Both the position numbers and the translations under genes were made by a program. This document shows, piece by piece, positions 1-7,398 of a stretch of DNA of 17,817 nt. Under the pieces are notes generated by a model that ran no database searches, had not been told where the DNA came from, and saw only the letters and a list, made by a program, of their open reading frames with translations. This DNA comes from Prevotellaceae bacterium (lineage in GTDB: Bacteria > Bacteroidota > Bacteroidia > Bacteroidales > Bacteroidaceae). The DNA lies in assembly GCA_015257125.1 (NCBI GenBank), contig JABZKU010000039.1:1-17817 (forward strand), read 5' to 3'. The first letter of the stretch is position 1; the number at the start of each line of letters is the position of its first letter.

Positions 1-173
1 CTTACAGTCGTATGGTGAAGAGGTGAAGGCAAAAAACGAAAAACAGCGGACGCGCACGCGTAGCGCGCGCGTTGGGGGCAGAAGTGGAAGGCCGGTGCAC
101 TTTTGAGAAAGGGTTTCCGGTAGTTGAGGCCTCACTCCAAATGTCGGACGAACCTTATTTTTAGAGAAGAGGC
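1..173. other. Left-edge region with no supportable gene
   Basis: I see no convincing reading frame, RNA gene or terminator here. A GC-rich alternating stretch around 50-72 (runs of CGCG) could form a small hairpin, and TGAGGCCTCA at about 125-134 is a short palindrome. Either could be the tail of something lying left of the window, but nothing decides this. Confidence 0.3.
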
Positions 174-269
174 TTAGACCGAACTCAGGTTTTCAAGCAG
201 CTTTTCACTCAGAGCGGCGATTTTTTCGCCTTCTGTCATCGTTGATTCGAGGGCTTCGCGAATATCCAT
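174..269 (-). CDS. Possible 31-residue small protein
   Basis: A short minus-strand frame opens with ATG at 269 and stops with TAA at 174-176. The predicted peptide begins MDIREALEST and ends ENLSSV. It is rich in Glu, Leu, Lys and Ala and would fold as one amphipathic helix, which looks more like real coding sequence than random translation. The bases before the ATG are A-rich (ACACACAAACT), as is usual for Bacteroidota starts, but I found no TAnnTTTG promoter upstream on this strand and no terminator after it. It is divergent from the small exported protein starting at 423. The family is not recognised. It could also be the remnant of a longer gene or a chance frame. Confidence 0.35.
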   Translation of the reverse strand: MDIREALESTMTEGEKIAALSEKLLENLSSV

Positions 270-371
270 AGTTTGTGTGTTTGAAATCTTGGGGACTTTC
301 GGACGAAGTCCACCACTTTTGCATCGAAGGAGAGCGCGGCGGCGAAAGAAAAGTTTTTTTCGCGCGGCAGA

Positions 372-403
372 TTTGGCATAATGCAGTCGAATGCTTATAT
401 TTG
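372..403 (+). promoter_or_regulatory. Bacteroidota-type promoter of the 423-755 gene
   Basis: TTTG at 372-375 (-33 element) and TATATTTG at 396-403 (-7 element, exact TAnnTTTG) are separated by 20 bases, the usual spacing for this sigma factor class. Transcription would start near 408-411, about a dozen bases before the ATG at 423. This rules out the longer reading-frame start at 381. Confidence 0.75.
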
Positions 404-422
404 CGGTCTAAATCATTCGTCT

Positions 423-755
423 ATGCAGCAACTTCTACGCTATCTGTTTTCTCTGCTCTGTGTCGTCGCTCTCTCGAGCGTCGGTGCTTTGCGCGCGGCC
501 GATGTGGTTGCCGCTGCTCCCTCGTCGGAGTCGCCGGCATTGGTGGCGCCGTCCGAAGTTTCGATCTCGCTGCGCGGCAATCAGTTGCGCGTGACCAACG
601 CCGACGGACAGACGGTGGAAGTCTATAATATCACCGGTGTGAAAGTTTTTGTGCATCGCGTCGAAGGCGACGATCGCACGTTCACCCTCAGTGCCGAGCG
701 CGGTATTTACATCGTTAAGGTCGGTAAGCTCGTACGGCGCGTGACGCTCCTCTGA
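423..755 (+). CDS. Small exported protein made mostly of a sorting-domain-like module
   Basis: The 110-residue product has an N-terminal signal peptide: hydrophobic core LLRYLFSLLCVVAL at residues 4-17, with likely cleavage after ALRA near residue 25. A short Ala/Pro/Ser linker follows. Residues 47-110 form a small beta-rich module with the pattern VxVYNITGVKV (66-76), then LSAERGIYIVKVGKLVRRVTLL (89-110). This pattern (tGxxv ... l..GiYivkvg..v.kv.l) resembles the C-terminal sorting domains of type IX secretion cargo and related tails of Bacteroidota exported proteins. Nothing that would count as a cargo domain lies between signal peptide and tail. Start 423 is chosen because of the promoter and because it places the hydrophobic core immediately after the Met. 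Its own promoter and a strong terminator make it a separate transcription unit. It could be a very small cell-surface or secreted protein, or a degenerated remnant of a larger cargo gene. Confidence 0.7.
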   Translation: MQQLLRYLFSLLCVVALSSVGALRAADVVAAAPSSESPALVAPSEVSISLRGNQLRVTNADGQTVEVYNITGVKVFVHRVEGDDRTFTLSAERGIYIVKVGKLVRRVTLL

Positions 756-803
756 GGCGCGTCGTTGCCGAGCGTCGCAGGCTGTGCCGCCCGCGATGCG
801 CGG

Positions 804-835
804 AGCCCCGTTGCCCAATGTAAGGCAACGGGGCT
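804..835 (+). terminator. Strong hairpin after the small exported protein gene
   Basis: A perfect 12-bp stem (AGCCCCGTTGCC at 804-815 against 824-835) encloses an 8-base loop. The bases immediately after are not a T run, but a T-rich stretch (TATTTTCTTTTTATT) follows at 854-868. It lies 49 bases after the stop codon at 755 and probably ends that transcript. Confidence 0.65.
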
Positions 836-866
836 TCGTGGCGCTAAGCTGTGTATTTTCTTTTTA

Positions 867-900
867 TTGAGTATGGGATTCCCGATGCCCGCTATATTCG
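867..900 (+). promoter_or_regulatory. Weak candidate promoter of the NYN-domain gene
   Basis: TATATTCG at 893-900 matches TAnnTTTG at all but one position and lies 29 bases before the ATG at 930. A TTG at 867-869 could be the -33 element, but the 23-base spacer is longer than usual. Confidence 0.35.
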
Positions 901-929
901 AAGTAGGGACTAATTAAATTCTATTTTTT

Positions 930-1790
930 ATGGATCATCGTGTTAGAAAAATCGGTGTGTTTTATGACGGTAGTTATGTATTCCAAGTGCGCAATTATTA
1001 TAAGCGTGTGCATGAGCGCCATGGCATTTTGGATTTCAATGGACTGCATACGTTTGTGAAGCAGGAGATCGCCCGCATCGAGGGCTTGTCGGAGCAGGAA
1101 TTGAGCATGTGTAAAATTGTGGATGCGCATTTCTTTCAAGGCCGCCGCTCGGCTCACCATTCCGATGCCGAGGCGTTGAGAGGCGAACGGGCTTTCGACG
1201 AAATGCTCAGCCGCATGGGCGTGACCACGCACTACCTGCCGTTGAAGAAACGCGGCTCTTTCGAAATGGAAAAGGGCATCGATGTGTGGTTGGCCTTGGA
1301 GGCGCTCGAGCAGTCGTACTACAAGCACTATGACTTTGTGGTGCTCTTGGCGGGCGACGGCGACTATCTGCCACTGCTGCGCAAACTCAATGCGTTCGGC
1401 ATTCGGGTGATGTTGCTCTTCTGGGAGTTTGAATATGAGGACGACCGGGGCGGGGTGCGCTACACCTCGGCTTCCGATGCGTTGAAGAACGAAGCCACCT
1501 ATCCCATGGACATGGTGCAGGTGTGCAACAGCCCGAAAGGCGACATCCTCTTCAGCAACGACAGAATGCGCGACGCCGATTCGCAAAACGAAGTGGAAGA
1601 GTATGAGGGCGTTGTCCTTTCGGTGGGGCGAGATTATGGCTTCATCAAGCAGGAGAGTTTCCCCGACAATGTGTTTTTTCTGACCAAAACGGTCGAAGGT
1701 GACGTGCAGCGCGGCGACCGCGTGACGTTTGCCGTCGAAGTGGGACAGAATGGCAATCTGGTGGCCAAGTTTGTCCGCTCGGTGAAGTAG
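930..1790 (+). CDS. NYN-domain putative ribonuclease with C-terminal cold-shock-like domain
   Basis: The 286-residue protein has an N-terminal NYN/LabA-type (PIN-fold) domain spanning about residues 5-195. The acidic residues expected to bind the catalytic metal are visible: D13 in GVFYDGSY, D118 in KGIDVWLALEA, and D143/D145 in LLAGDGDYLPLL. A charged linker follows, then a cold-shock-like OB fold at about 224-286. In it, DYGFIK (235-240) corresponds to RNP1 and DNVFFL (246-251) to RNP2, and GDRVTF and the closing LVAKFV strand are also recognisable. NYN proteins are metal-dependent RNases in the families that have been tested, and cold-shock domains bind single-stranded RNA or DNA, so a cytoplasmic RNA-processing or decay role is the natural inference. 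The substrate is unknown. The gene stands alone between two terminators. The start is the only sensible Met, preceded by an AT-rich leader. Confidence 0.85.
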   Translation: MDHRVRKIGVFYDGSYVFQVRNYYKRVHERHGILDFNGLHTFVKQEIARIEGLSEQELSMCKIVDAHFFQGRRSAHHSDAEALRGERAFDEMLSRMGVTTHYLPLKKRGSFEMEKGIDVWLALEALEQSYYKHYDFVVLLAGDGDYLPLLRKLNAFGIRVMLLFWEFEYEDDRGGVRYTSASDALKNEATYPMDMVQVCNSPKGDILFSNDRMRDADSQNEVEEYEGVVLSVGRDYGFIKQESFPDNVFFLTKTVEGDVQRGDRVTFAVEVGQNGNLVAKFVRSVK

Positions 1791-1807
1791 CCTTTGCCCT
1801 AAGGCTC

Positions 1808-1850
1808 AAAAAAAGTGCCTGCGCAACGTGAGGTTGCGCAGGCATTTTTT
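1808..1850. terminator. Bidirectional intrinsic terminator between convergent genes
   Basis: A perfect 12-bp stem (TGCCTGCGCAAC at 1816-1827 against 1833-1844) with a 5-base loop is followed by TTTTTT at 1845-1850. On the other strand it is followed by the complement of AAAAAAA at 1808-1814. It therefore can terminate both the plus-strand NYN gene (stop at 1790) and the minus-strand gene ending at 1888. Confidence 0.88.
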
Positions 1851-1887
1851 GTGTCTTTGCGCCGGTGGGGCGCGTTTGCGGGCGGAC

Positions 1888-4065
1888 TTAGAGGGTGAGA
1901 TCGCCTTTGCCGCGGAGAAAGCGGTCGAGTTCCCGTTCGTCGAGCGCGAGCGTGCCGTCCGAAAGGGCAAGAAAAGCGTTTTTCACTTCCTCTTCGTTGC
2001 CGGCGGTGTTGATTTTCGCAAAGACTTGTCGCAACACGGCGCTGCGTTCGTCGGTGGCCCGCATGAGGCGACTGAACTCTCCGCGGAGCAGTTGGGCGTC
2101 TTGGTCGATTTTGCGTTGTTGTGCCACGGATTCGGCCTGCACTTGGCGCAGCGCGAGGTAGCTCGACAGGACGTTCAACACCGAATCGGCGGTGCGCTTC
2201 AGGTCTTGGTTCAACTGTTCGTAGCGTTTTTCGGCGCGTATTTCTTCGACGATGGCGCGCGCTTGTTGGGGATTTTTGGCTTCGGCGAGTTCTTGGCGGC
2301 GGGCTTGGACGATGGCTTGTGTCTCGAGGGCCGATTCGGCAGCCTTGTTTTGCAGCTCTGCTTGCAGTTGGCTGAGCGCGCGTTGGCTTTGAGCGGGCAT
2401 CGATACCTGGTTGAACTGATAGGGCACGGTGGCTTTGAGCAGTCGCTCGTCGAGGGAGGTTTGTGTGATTTCGCGGGCGAGGCGGAGCAGGCGGACGACG
2501 TCGCCCAAGCGCCGGGCTATTTCGGGCGTATTGATCGGTGCTTGGCTGTCGGCACGGCGTATTTGCAGACTCATGCCGTTCACTTCCGCTTGGAATTTGA
2601 GCTTCTCTTTTTCTACGACGGCAAGTTTCTTGCCGTAGGTTTTGACCTCGCGGCGGTGTTCCTTGTGTTGCGCTTCCATCTCGCGATAAGCCTCGTATAA
2701 GGCGCCGTGCACTTCATACCACTGCTGATAACGCTCTTCGTAGTTTTGATTGTGGATGCCAAAGGTGAGCAGGTTGAAGAAGGCCGGCCAGCGCGTCGGG
2801 CGCGCGCTCTTGGCTCGCTTGTAGAAACGGCGCAAGCCTTTGAGGTTCTCGTCGAGTCCTTCGGCCTGTGTGCGATGGTGCTCGATGGCGCCCCGGTGTC
2901 GGCTGACGAATTGCTCGGCCAGATGCAGATCATCGAGCTTCTCATTGCGCTTTTGGCGGAGTTCTTTCAAGTTGCCGCGGTTGTAGTAGGCGTCGACGAG
3001 GGACTGGAAGCTGCGATCGAAGACGCGATCGGCAAACTCGTGGAATTTTTTGGCGCGGGGGATGGCGACGTCGTTGAGCGCCTTGTAGATGGTGAACAGA
3101 CGCATGACGTCGGTTTGGACGGTCGTGGCGTCGCTGTGAAGGCGGAGCTTGAAATTCTCGAGTTCGGCGCGGAGTTCGTGAGTGATGGTGATGGAGTCGA
3201 GATGATGCCCCACAAAGTTCAGCCCGAGCGAAATCAGCCCGGCGCCGATGCCGTTGTTGAAGCCTTCAATACTCTGCTTGGCTCGCTTGTTGATGCTATC
3301 GTTGATTTTGCGCATGGCCAGCAGGCTGCTTTGCACCACCTGGTCGTAGTGGAGATGGGCGGCTTCTTGCATGGCGCGCACGTCGAGCCACTCGATGCGG
3401 GCGAAGTCGAAGAGCTCGGGATCGACGGCTTTGATGCGATCGCCGAAGAGGTCGATCAACTCGAGGCTGCGCCGGCGGTAGATGTCGGCGATGCGGTCGC
3501 GCATGAGCGAGAATTCGGTGATCAGCCCGCTGAGCGAGTCTTTATAGCCGTAGTAGTGATTGACCATGTCGCCGTAATTGCTGCGCAACGCGGAGAGGGA
3601 GTTCTGAATATTCTTGACTCCCGCGTGACCGGTGAGGCGATCGAGGAAATTGCTTTTTTGGCCGGGCTCGCGGCCCTCGAGATTGTCATTGATGCTGCTG
3701 CAAAGTCGTTCGCCGTGGGCGACAACGAGGGCATTGGTGTTGTCGATGTGGTCGTCGACTTCGTATTGTGTGCAGTGGCTCAGGCGCTCGAGAAAGTCTG
3801 CCTGATCGACAACAGAGCGCCCGAAGGTTTCGTCTACAATTTGTGTGCGGAGAGCATTGTCGCGGTAGTGCTCGTAGGCCTCGCACACGGCTTGTTGCAG
3901 CGTGGTTTCGCTGAGATCGGCCGAAGGGAAGTCGGGGCGGAGTGCCATGGCGAGCTCGCTGAGGCTTAACACCCCTTTTTCGTGGTATTGATTTCGGGCG
4001 AGTTGTTGAATGCGTTCGTGAAGGGGAGTGGGTTCCATGGAAGATTGTGCAGATGAGTTGTTCAT
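1888..4065 (-). CDS. Large alpha-helical, coiled-coil protein of unknown function
   Basis: I do not recognise this 725-residue protein. Most of it reads as long charged helices. Heptad-like stretches run at about 360-415 (KELRQKRNEKLDDL...), 440-500 (EERYQQWYEVHGALYEAYREMEAQ...) and 560-680 (Gln/Glu/Ala-rich). Two short apolar islands interrupt it: GIGAGLISLGLNFVG (272-286) and RWPAFFNLLTFGI (425-437). No signal peptide, nucleotide-binding motif or cysteine cluster is visible. The frame stays open to 4311, but the start at 4065 (MNNSSAQ) is preferred. The upstream extension is Pro-rich and low quality, and it would run through the terminator of the preceding gene at 4239-4271. A second Met at 4038 is possible. 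An imperfect -7 (AACATTTG, complement of 4113-4120) lies 48 bases upstream. The DUF349 gene lies upstream but has its own terminator, so the two are probably transcribed separately. Confidence 0.8.
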   Translation of the reverse strand: MNNSSAQSSMEPTPLHERIQQLARNQYHEKGVLSLSELAMALRPDFPSADLSETTLQQAVCEAYEHYRDNALRTQIVDETFGRSVVDQADFLERLSHCTQYEVDDHIDNTNALVVAHGERLCSSINDNLEGREPGQKSNFLDRLTGHAGVKNIQNSLSALRSNYGDMVNHYYGYKDSLSGLITEFSLMRDRIADIYRRRSLELIDLFGDRIKAVDPELFDFARIEWLDVRAMQEAAHLHYDQVVQSSLLAMRKINDSINKRAKQSIEGFNNGIGAGLISLGLNFVGHHLDSITITHELRAELENFKLRLHSDATTVQTDVMRLFTIYKALNDVAIPRAKKFHEFADRVFDRSFQSLVDAYYNRGNLKELRQKRNEKLDDLHLAEQFVSRHRGAIEHHRTQAEGLDENLKGLRRFYKRAKSARPTRWPAFFNLLTFGIHNQNYEERYQQWYEVHGALYEAYREMEAQHKEHRREVKTYGKKLAVVEKEKLKFQAEVNGMSLQIRRADSQAPINTPEIARRLGDVVRLLRLAREITQTSLDERLLKATVPYQFNQVSMPAQSQRALSQLQAELQNKAAESALETQAIVQARRQELAEAKNPQQARAIVEEIRAEKRYEQLNQDLKRTADSVLNVLSSYLALRQVQAESVAQQRKIDQDAQLLRGEFSRLMRATDERSAVLRQVFAKINTAGNEEEVKNAFLALSDGTLALDERELDRFLRGKGDLTL

Positions 4066-4227
4066 GAGTATTGAGTTGTGCTCGAAATGTTTCGGAAGTG
4101 GGGAGAAGGGCGCAAATGTTGCGGCGACACTGCCGAAAATTGGGGGCTGTTTGCCGTTTGTGGTCGATGACGAGGGCACACCCGTGGCCTTTCGGCAAAG
4201 AGCGGGCGGGGGCGGAGGAATATGGGG

Positions 4228-4271
4228 TAAAAAAGAAAGCCCGCCCAAAAGAATTTGTTCTTTGGGCGGGC
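4228..4271 (-). terminator. Intrinsic terminator of the DUF349 gene
   Basis: An 11-bp stem (GCCCGCCCAAA at 4239-4249 against TTTGGGCGGGC at 4261-4271) is followed on the minus strand by a T-rich run (TTTCTTTTTTA, complement of 4228-4238). It lies about 125 bases after the DUF349 stop at 4395 and upstream of the 4065 start, so it separates the two minus-strand genes. Confidence 0.82.
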
Positions 4272-4394
4272 ATTCTTGGTGCGGCGCGTGGCCGATGTGC
4301 ATCGGCGTCACGCGTGAGTTGGGGGATAGGTGCTGCCTATCTTCGAGGTGATCTGCTCACTGCACCCAACGCTTTCCCCGGGTGGGGAGAGAGG

Positions 4395-6233
4395 TTATCC
4401 TTGTACCTCTTTGATCTTCTCGGCAATGATTTCGAGGTCGTTGCGGAGGGTCTGAATGCGGCGCTCGATGTCGGCAACGAGGGAGTTGCCGGCCTTGGAT
4501 TTCGAGTTGAGGAAGGTGAGATTCGTCTCGTAAGTTTGGATTTCGGCCTTCTTGGTTTCGTAGGCACGTTGGAGGCGCTGCAATTCACTTCCACCATTTT
4601 GCGCTGCACGACGGGTGATGTTGTCTACACGACGGCGACCGGCTTCGCGGTGCACGGTTTCGTAGATTTTGTCGCAGAGGGTGCGGTAGGTGCGGTAGAT
4701 TTTTTCCTTTTTGCGGAAGGGGACGTGGCCGATGGCGGCCCATTCGGCTTGGAGGGCTTTGACGGCTTGTTGAAGTTGCTCGCTGCCTTCGTCTGCCAAC
4801 TGCTGGAGGCGGGCGATGACGTCGAGTTTCTTGGTGAGGTTGGCCTGTTCCTCTTCGTGAACGCCGGAATTGGCTTCTTTCTTGCGGTCGAAGAAGGCGT
4901 TGCAGGCGGTGTTGAAGCGTTTCCACACGGCATCGCTCACTTTGTGGGCGACGGGGCCGATCTTTTTCCACTCGGCTTGGAGCGCAACGAAGGCGTTGGT
5001 GGTGTTGCTCCAGTCGGTGCTGTCCTTAAGTTCCTCGGCGCGTTGACACAAAGCGGTCTTTTGTGCGAGGTTGTCGGCGAGTGTTTCGCGCAGATTGCGG
5101 AAATAGTGGGCTTTGGCAGTGAAGAAGCGATCGCAGGCGGTGCGGAAGCGCTCGAAAATGGCCTGATTTTGCTTGCGGGGCGTGAAGCCGACGGTTTTCC
5201 ACTCGTTTTGCATGCCGATAACGAGCTGGGACATGGCATCCCATTCGGCCATGGTGGAGAGGGATTCGAAGTTGAGCGCCTCGACTTGTTCGCAGAGGTT
5301 GGTCTTCTTGGCGAGATTTTCTTCCTCTTCTTGCTTACGGCCGAGGAAGAAGTCTTGGTGGCGCTTGTTGATGGTGGTGGAAGCGGCTTTGAAGCGGTTC
5401 CAGATTTCTTCGCGCTGCTCTTTGGCTACGGGGCCGGTTTCGCGAAATTCCTGATGAAGCTTTTGCAGCGCGTGGAAAGCGGCGACCACATCTTCGTCTT
5501 CGGCGAGCTTTTCGGCCGATTCGCAAAGGCGCGTTTTGATTTCGAGGTTCTTTTTGAAATCGTAGGCGCGCATTTCGTGGTTGATGCGCAGGAGATCATA
5601 GAACTGCTCGACGTTGTGGTGGAAGTTTTTCCACGTTTCGGTGACGTGCTCGGCGGGGATGTTGCCAATTTCCTTCCATTCGGCTTGCAAGGCCTTGAAG
5701 CGATCGTACTTCTTGTCGATGTCTTCGGGTTGCGCCACCATTTGTTTGATTTCCTCGATGATATCGAGCTTGCGTTGCAGGTTGGCTTGGCGAGTGGCTT
5801 CGGCTTCTGCCGCGACTTTGGCGCGCACTTCTTTGACGGAAGCCACGAGACGCTTGTATTCTTGTTCGTCGGGATCGGCAGCGGGCACGAAATCTTCGGC
5901 ATTGCCGCCTTCGGCTACAAAGGCTTCGCGGGCTTTGAGGATTTCGTCGTTGTGCAGACGATAGAAGACGTTGCGCAGGCGGTCGAGAACGGCACGATCG
6001 GACGTTTCGGGCTGCTCCACATACTGGCGAAGCTGGGCAAGAACTTCGGCTTTGGTGGTGGGTGTGGGGATCTTGTCGGTAGATTCGGAAGGTGTGTTTT
6101 CTGCTTCGGAGGTTTCGACGGGGACGTCGGTGGTCGCCGTGGTATTTTCCGAAACGGGGGCTTGCGCAGCAGAGGCGTTACCTTCGAGGGCTTGTGCAGC
6201 TACTTCGAGCTGGGAGGTGTCGAGTTCACTCAT
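4395..6233 (-). CDS. DUF349 repeat protein
   Basis: The 612-residue product has an acidic, low-complexity N-terminus (residues 1-60, Glu/Thr/Ala/Pro-rich). At least five DUF349-type helical repeats follow, recognisable by the core LQxEWKxIGxxP and the following W/F-K-x-F helix. They are at about 182-206 (LQAEWKEIGNIP), 259-282 (HQEFRETGPVA), 341-370 (MQNEWKTVGFTP), 418-446 (LQAEWKKIGPVA) and 494-522 (LQAEWAAIGHVP). The last 60 residues (550-612) look like a coiled coil. DUF349 proteins are widespread and have no settled biochemical function that I can rely on, so none is assigned. Start 6233 (MSELDT) is chosen over 6308 because the extra 25 residues are atypical and overlap a -7-like promoter element. 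It lies downstream of corA but is separated from it by a structured intergenic region. Confidence 0.88.
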   Translation of the reverse strand: MSELDTSQLEVAAQALEGNASAAQAPVSENTTATTDVPVETSEAENTPSESTDKIPTPTTKAEVLAQLRQYVEQPETSDRAVLDRLRNVFYRLHNDEILKAREAFVAEGGNAEDFVPAADPDEQEYKRLVASVKEVRAKVAAEAEATRQANLQRKLDIIEEIKQMVAQPEDIDKKYDRFKALQAEWKEIGNIPAEHVTETWKNFHHNVEQFYDLLRINHEMRAYDFKKNLEIKTRLCESAEKLAEDEDVVAAFHALQKLHQEFRETGPVAKEQREEIWNRFKAASTTINKRHQDFFLGRKQEEEENLAKKTNLCEQVEALNFESLSTMAEWDAMSQLVIGMQNEWKTVGFTPRKQNQAIFERFRTACDRFFTAKAHYFRNLRETLADNLAQKTALCQRAEELKDSTDWSNTTNAFVALQAEWKKIGPVAHKVSDAVWKRFNTACNAFFDRKKEANSGVHEEEQANLTKKLDVIARLQQLADEGSEQLQQAVKALQAEWAAIGHVPFRKKEKIYRTYRTLCDKIYETVHREAGRRRVDNITRRAAQNGGSELQRLQRAYETKKAEIQTYETNLTFLNSKSKAGNSLVADIERRIQTLRNDLEIIAEKIKEVQG

Positions 6234-6307
6234 GAGAGTGTCAGAGTTAGGAGTTAGGTAAAGAAAGGTGTGGGGGTGCAGCCAACAGCTGCAACCGTTC
6301 GTATGCA

Positions 6308-6382
6308 AATAACGACAAAAATAACTAAACCGCCAAGTTTTCTGCGAAGAAAAATCGGCGGCAAGTCATTTTTGTCGTTATT
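6308..6382. repeat. Nested inverted repeat between corA and the DUF349 gene
   Basis: A perfect 15-bp outer arm (AATAACGACAAAAAT at 6308-6322) pairs with 6368-6382. Inside it CCGCC (6330-6334) pairs with GGCGG (6357-6361), and TTTTCT (6338-6343) pairs with AGAAAA (6348-6353) around a 4-base GCGA loop. Together they form one long three-part stem. It begins 26 bases after the corA stop (6409) and may act as its terminator, although there is no good T run on the minus side. Confidence 0.75.
6316..6323 (-). promoter_or_regulatory. Candidate -7 element for the DUF349 gene
   Basis: The minus strand reads TATTTTTG here, an exact TAnnTTTG match, 83 bases before the ATG at 6233. No clear TTG lies 19-21 bases further upstream. 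The element sits at the edge of one arm of the inverted repeat at 6308-6382. Confidence 0.4.
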
Positions 6383-6408
6383 ATCTTGTGAAAAGGTGCT
6401 TTGGAGCA

Positions 6409-7335
6409 TTAAATCCAACCAATGCGCCGGAAGAACCACACGAAGAGGAAGGTGACGATGATGGAGGCGATGATGGTCAGCGGGAAGCCCCAAACCCAAT
6501 GTTCCATGCCGTTGAGCAAGTTCATACCGAAGATGCTGGCGATGAGCGTGGGGAACATGAGAATGATGCTCACCGAGGTCATCGTTTTCATCGTTTGGTT
6601 CATGTTGTTGCTGATGATCGAAGCGTAGGTTTCGATGGTCGATTCGAGAATGTTGGCGTAGATGTTGGTGGTTTCTCGCGCCTGACTCATTTCGATATTG
6701 ACGTCTTCGATCATATCGGCGTCGAGTTCGTCGACGGGGAGTTTGAACTTCAGTTTGGAAAGGAGGGTCTCGTTGCCGCGAATGGCGGTGGCGAAATAGG
6801 TGAGCGAGTCTTGGAGTCGCGAAAGGTTGATGAGATCGGAGTTGTTGATAGGACGATCCAAATCGCGCTTGGCACTATCGATGATGGTGCTGATTTGTTT
6901 GAGGCGTTTCAAGTACCAAACGGCGCTCGACAGGAAGAGGCGGAAGACGAAGTCGACGGAGTCGGTGAAGCCCAAGCCGCGTCTTTTCTGATAGGAGACG
7001 AAATCGATCATCATATCGGTTTCGAAGTGGCAAACGCTCACGCAAACTTCACGATTGAGGAGTACACCGAGCGGAATGGTGGTGTGGGGCGTACGACTGT
7101 GCGCCTCTTTTTGGTAGGGTATGCGAAGAATGATGAGCATCCAGCCCTCATCGTAGTCATAGCGGGCACGCTCATCTTTATCTCGGATGTCGTTGAGAAA
7201 GTAATCGGGGATGTGAAGTTCGTCGATGAGGTATTTTTCCTCTTCTTCTGTGGGGCAAGTGGCTTGCACCCAATAGTTCGGTTGCCAGTTTTCTTGGGCT
7301 TGCAACCCGTGCTTGTAGTTCCAATACGTGAGCAT
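6409..7335 (-). CDS. corA: CorA-family divalent cation transporter
   Basis: The 308-residue protein fits the CorA Mg2+/Co2+ channel family. It has a large cytoplasmic N-terminal domain (about 1-245) with a long helix leading to two transmembrane segments at the C-terminus. TM1 (about 250-269, TSVSIILMFPTLIASIF) ends in the signature GMN at 270-272. A short periplasmic loop (LLNGMEHWVWG) follows, then TM2 (about 284-301), and finally the basic tail RRIGWI. GMN is the selectivity-filter motif of the family. These proteins form homopentamers in the inner membrane and take up Mg2+ down its gradient. The family also includes transporters for other divalent cations, so the substrate is an inference. 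The start at 7335 gives the normal family length. A strong promoter lies about 175 bases upstream, leaving a long leader with two short uORFs and a hairpin. Confidence 0.93.
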   Translation of the reverse strand: MLTYWNYKHGLQAQENWQPNYWVQATCPTEEEEKYLIDELHIPDYFLNDIRDKDERARYDYDEGWMLIILRIPYQKEAHSRTPHTTIPLGVLLNREVCVSVCHFETDMMIDFVSYQKRRGLGFTDSVDFVFRLFLSSAVWYLKRLKQISTIIDSAKRDLDRPINNSDLINLSRLQDSLTYFATAIRGNETLLSKLKFKLPVDELDADMIEDVNIEMSQARETTNIYANILESTIETYASIISNNMNQTMKTMTSVSIILMFPTLIASIFGMNLLNGMEHWVWGFPLTIIASIIVTFLFVWFFRRIGWI

Positions 7336-7341
7336 AGCGAG

Positions 7342-7398
7342 CTTTCTTCGGTGCGAACGGAGCCGGATAGGAAGAAAGTCGAATGCTCTTCCTATCCG
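7342..7398 (-). promoter_or_regulatory. corA leader hairpin with an alternative pairing near the start codon
   Basis: On the minus strand CGGATAGGAAGA (7398 to 7387) pairs perfectly with TCTTCCTATCCG (7375 to 7364) across an 11-base loop. An overlapping segment, CTTTCTTC (7378 to 7371), is also perfectly complementary to GAAGAAAG (7349 to 7342), which ends six bases before the corA ATG. The two pairings share bases and exclude each other. Confidence 0.55.

Noticed and set aside
1828..3969. Long plus-strand frames of 290 and 420 codons opposite the 725-residue helical protein
   Set aside because: They show shadow composition (Val/Gly/Asp-rich), have no promoter or domain, and start next to or inside the bidirectional terminator.
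4066..4311. An upstream extension of the 725-residue protein to a Met at 4311
   Set aside because: It would be translated through an intrinsic terminator hairpin belonging to the preceding gene, and its sequence is Pro-rich and unlike the rest of the protein.
4071..6257. A 728-codon open frame on the plus strand across the DUF349 gene and its upstream neighbour's start region
   Set aside because: It is antisense to clear DUF349 repeats, has unnatural Gly/Phe/Val-rich composition, and runs through the terminator at 4239-4271. It is a by-product of GC-rich codon use.
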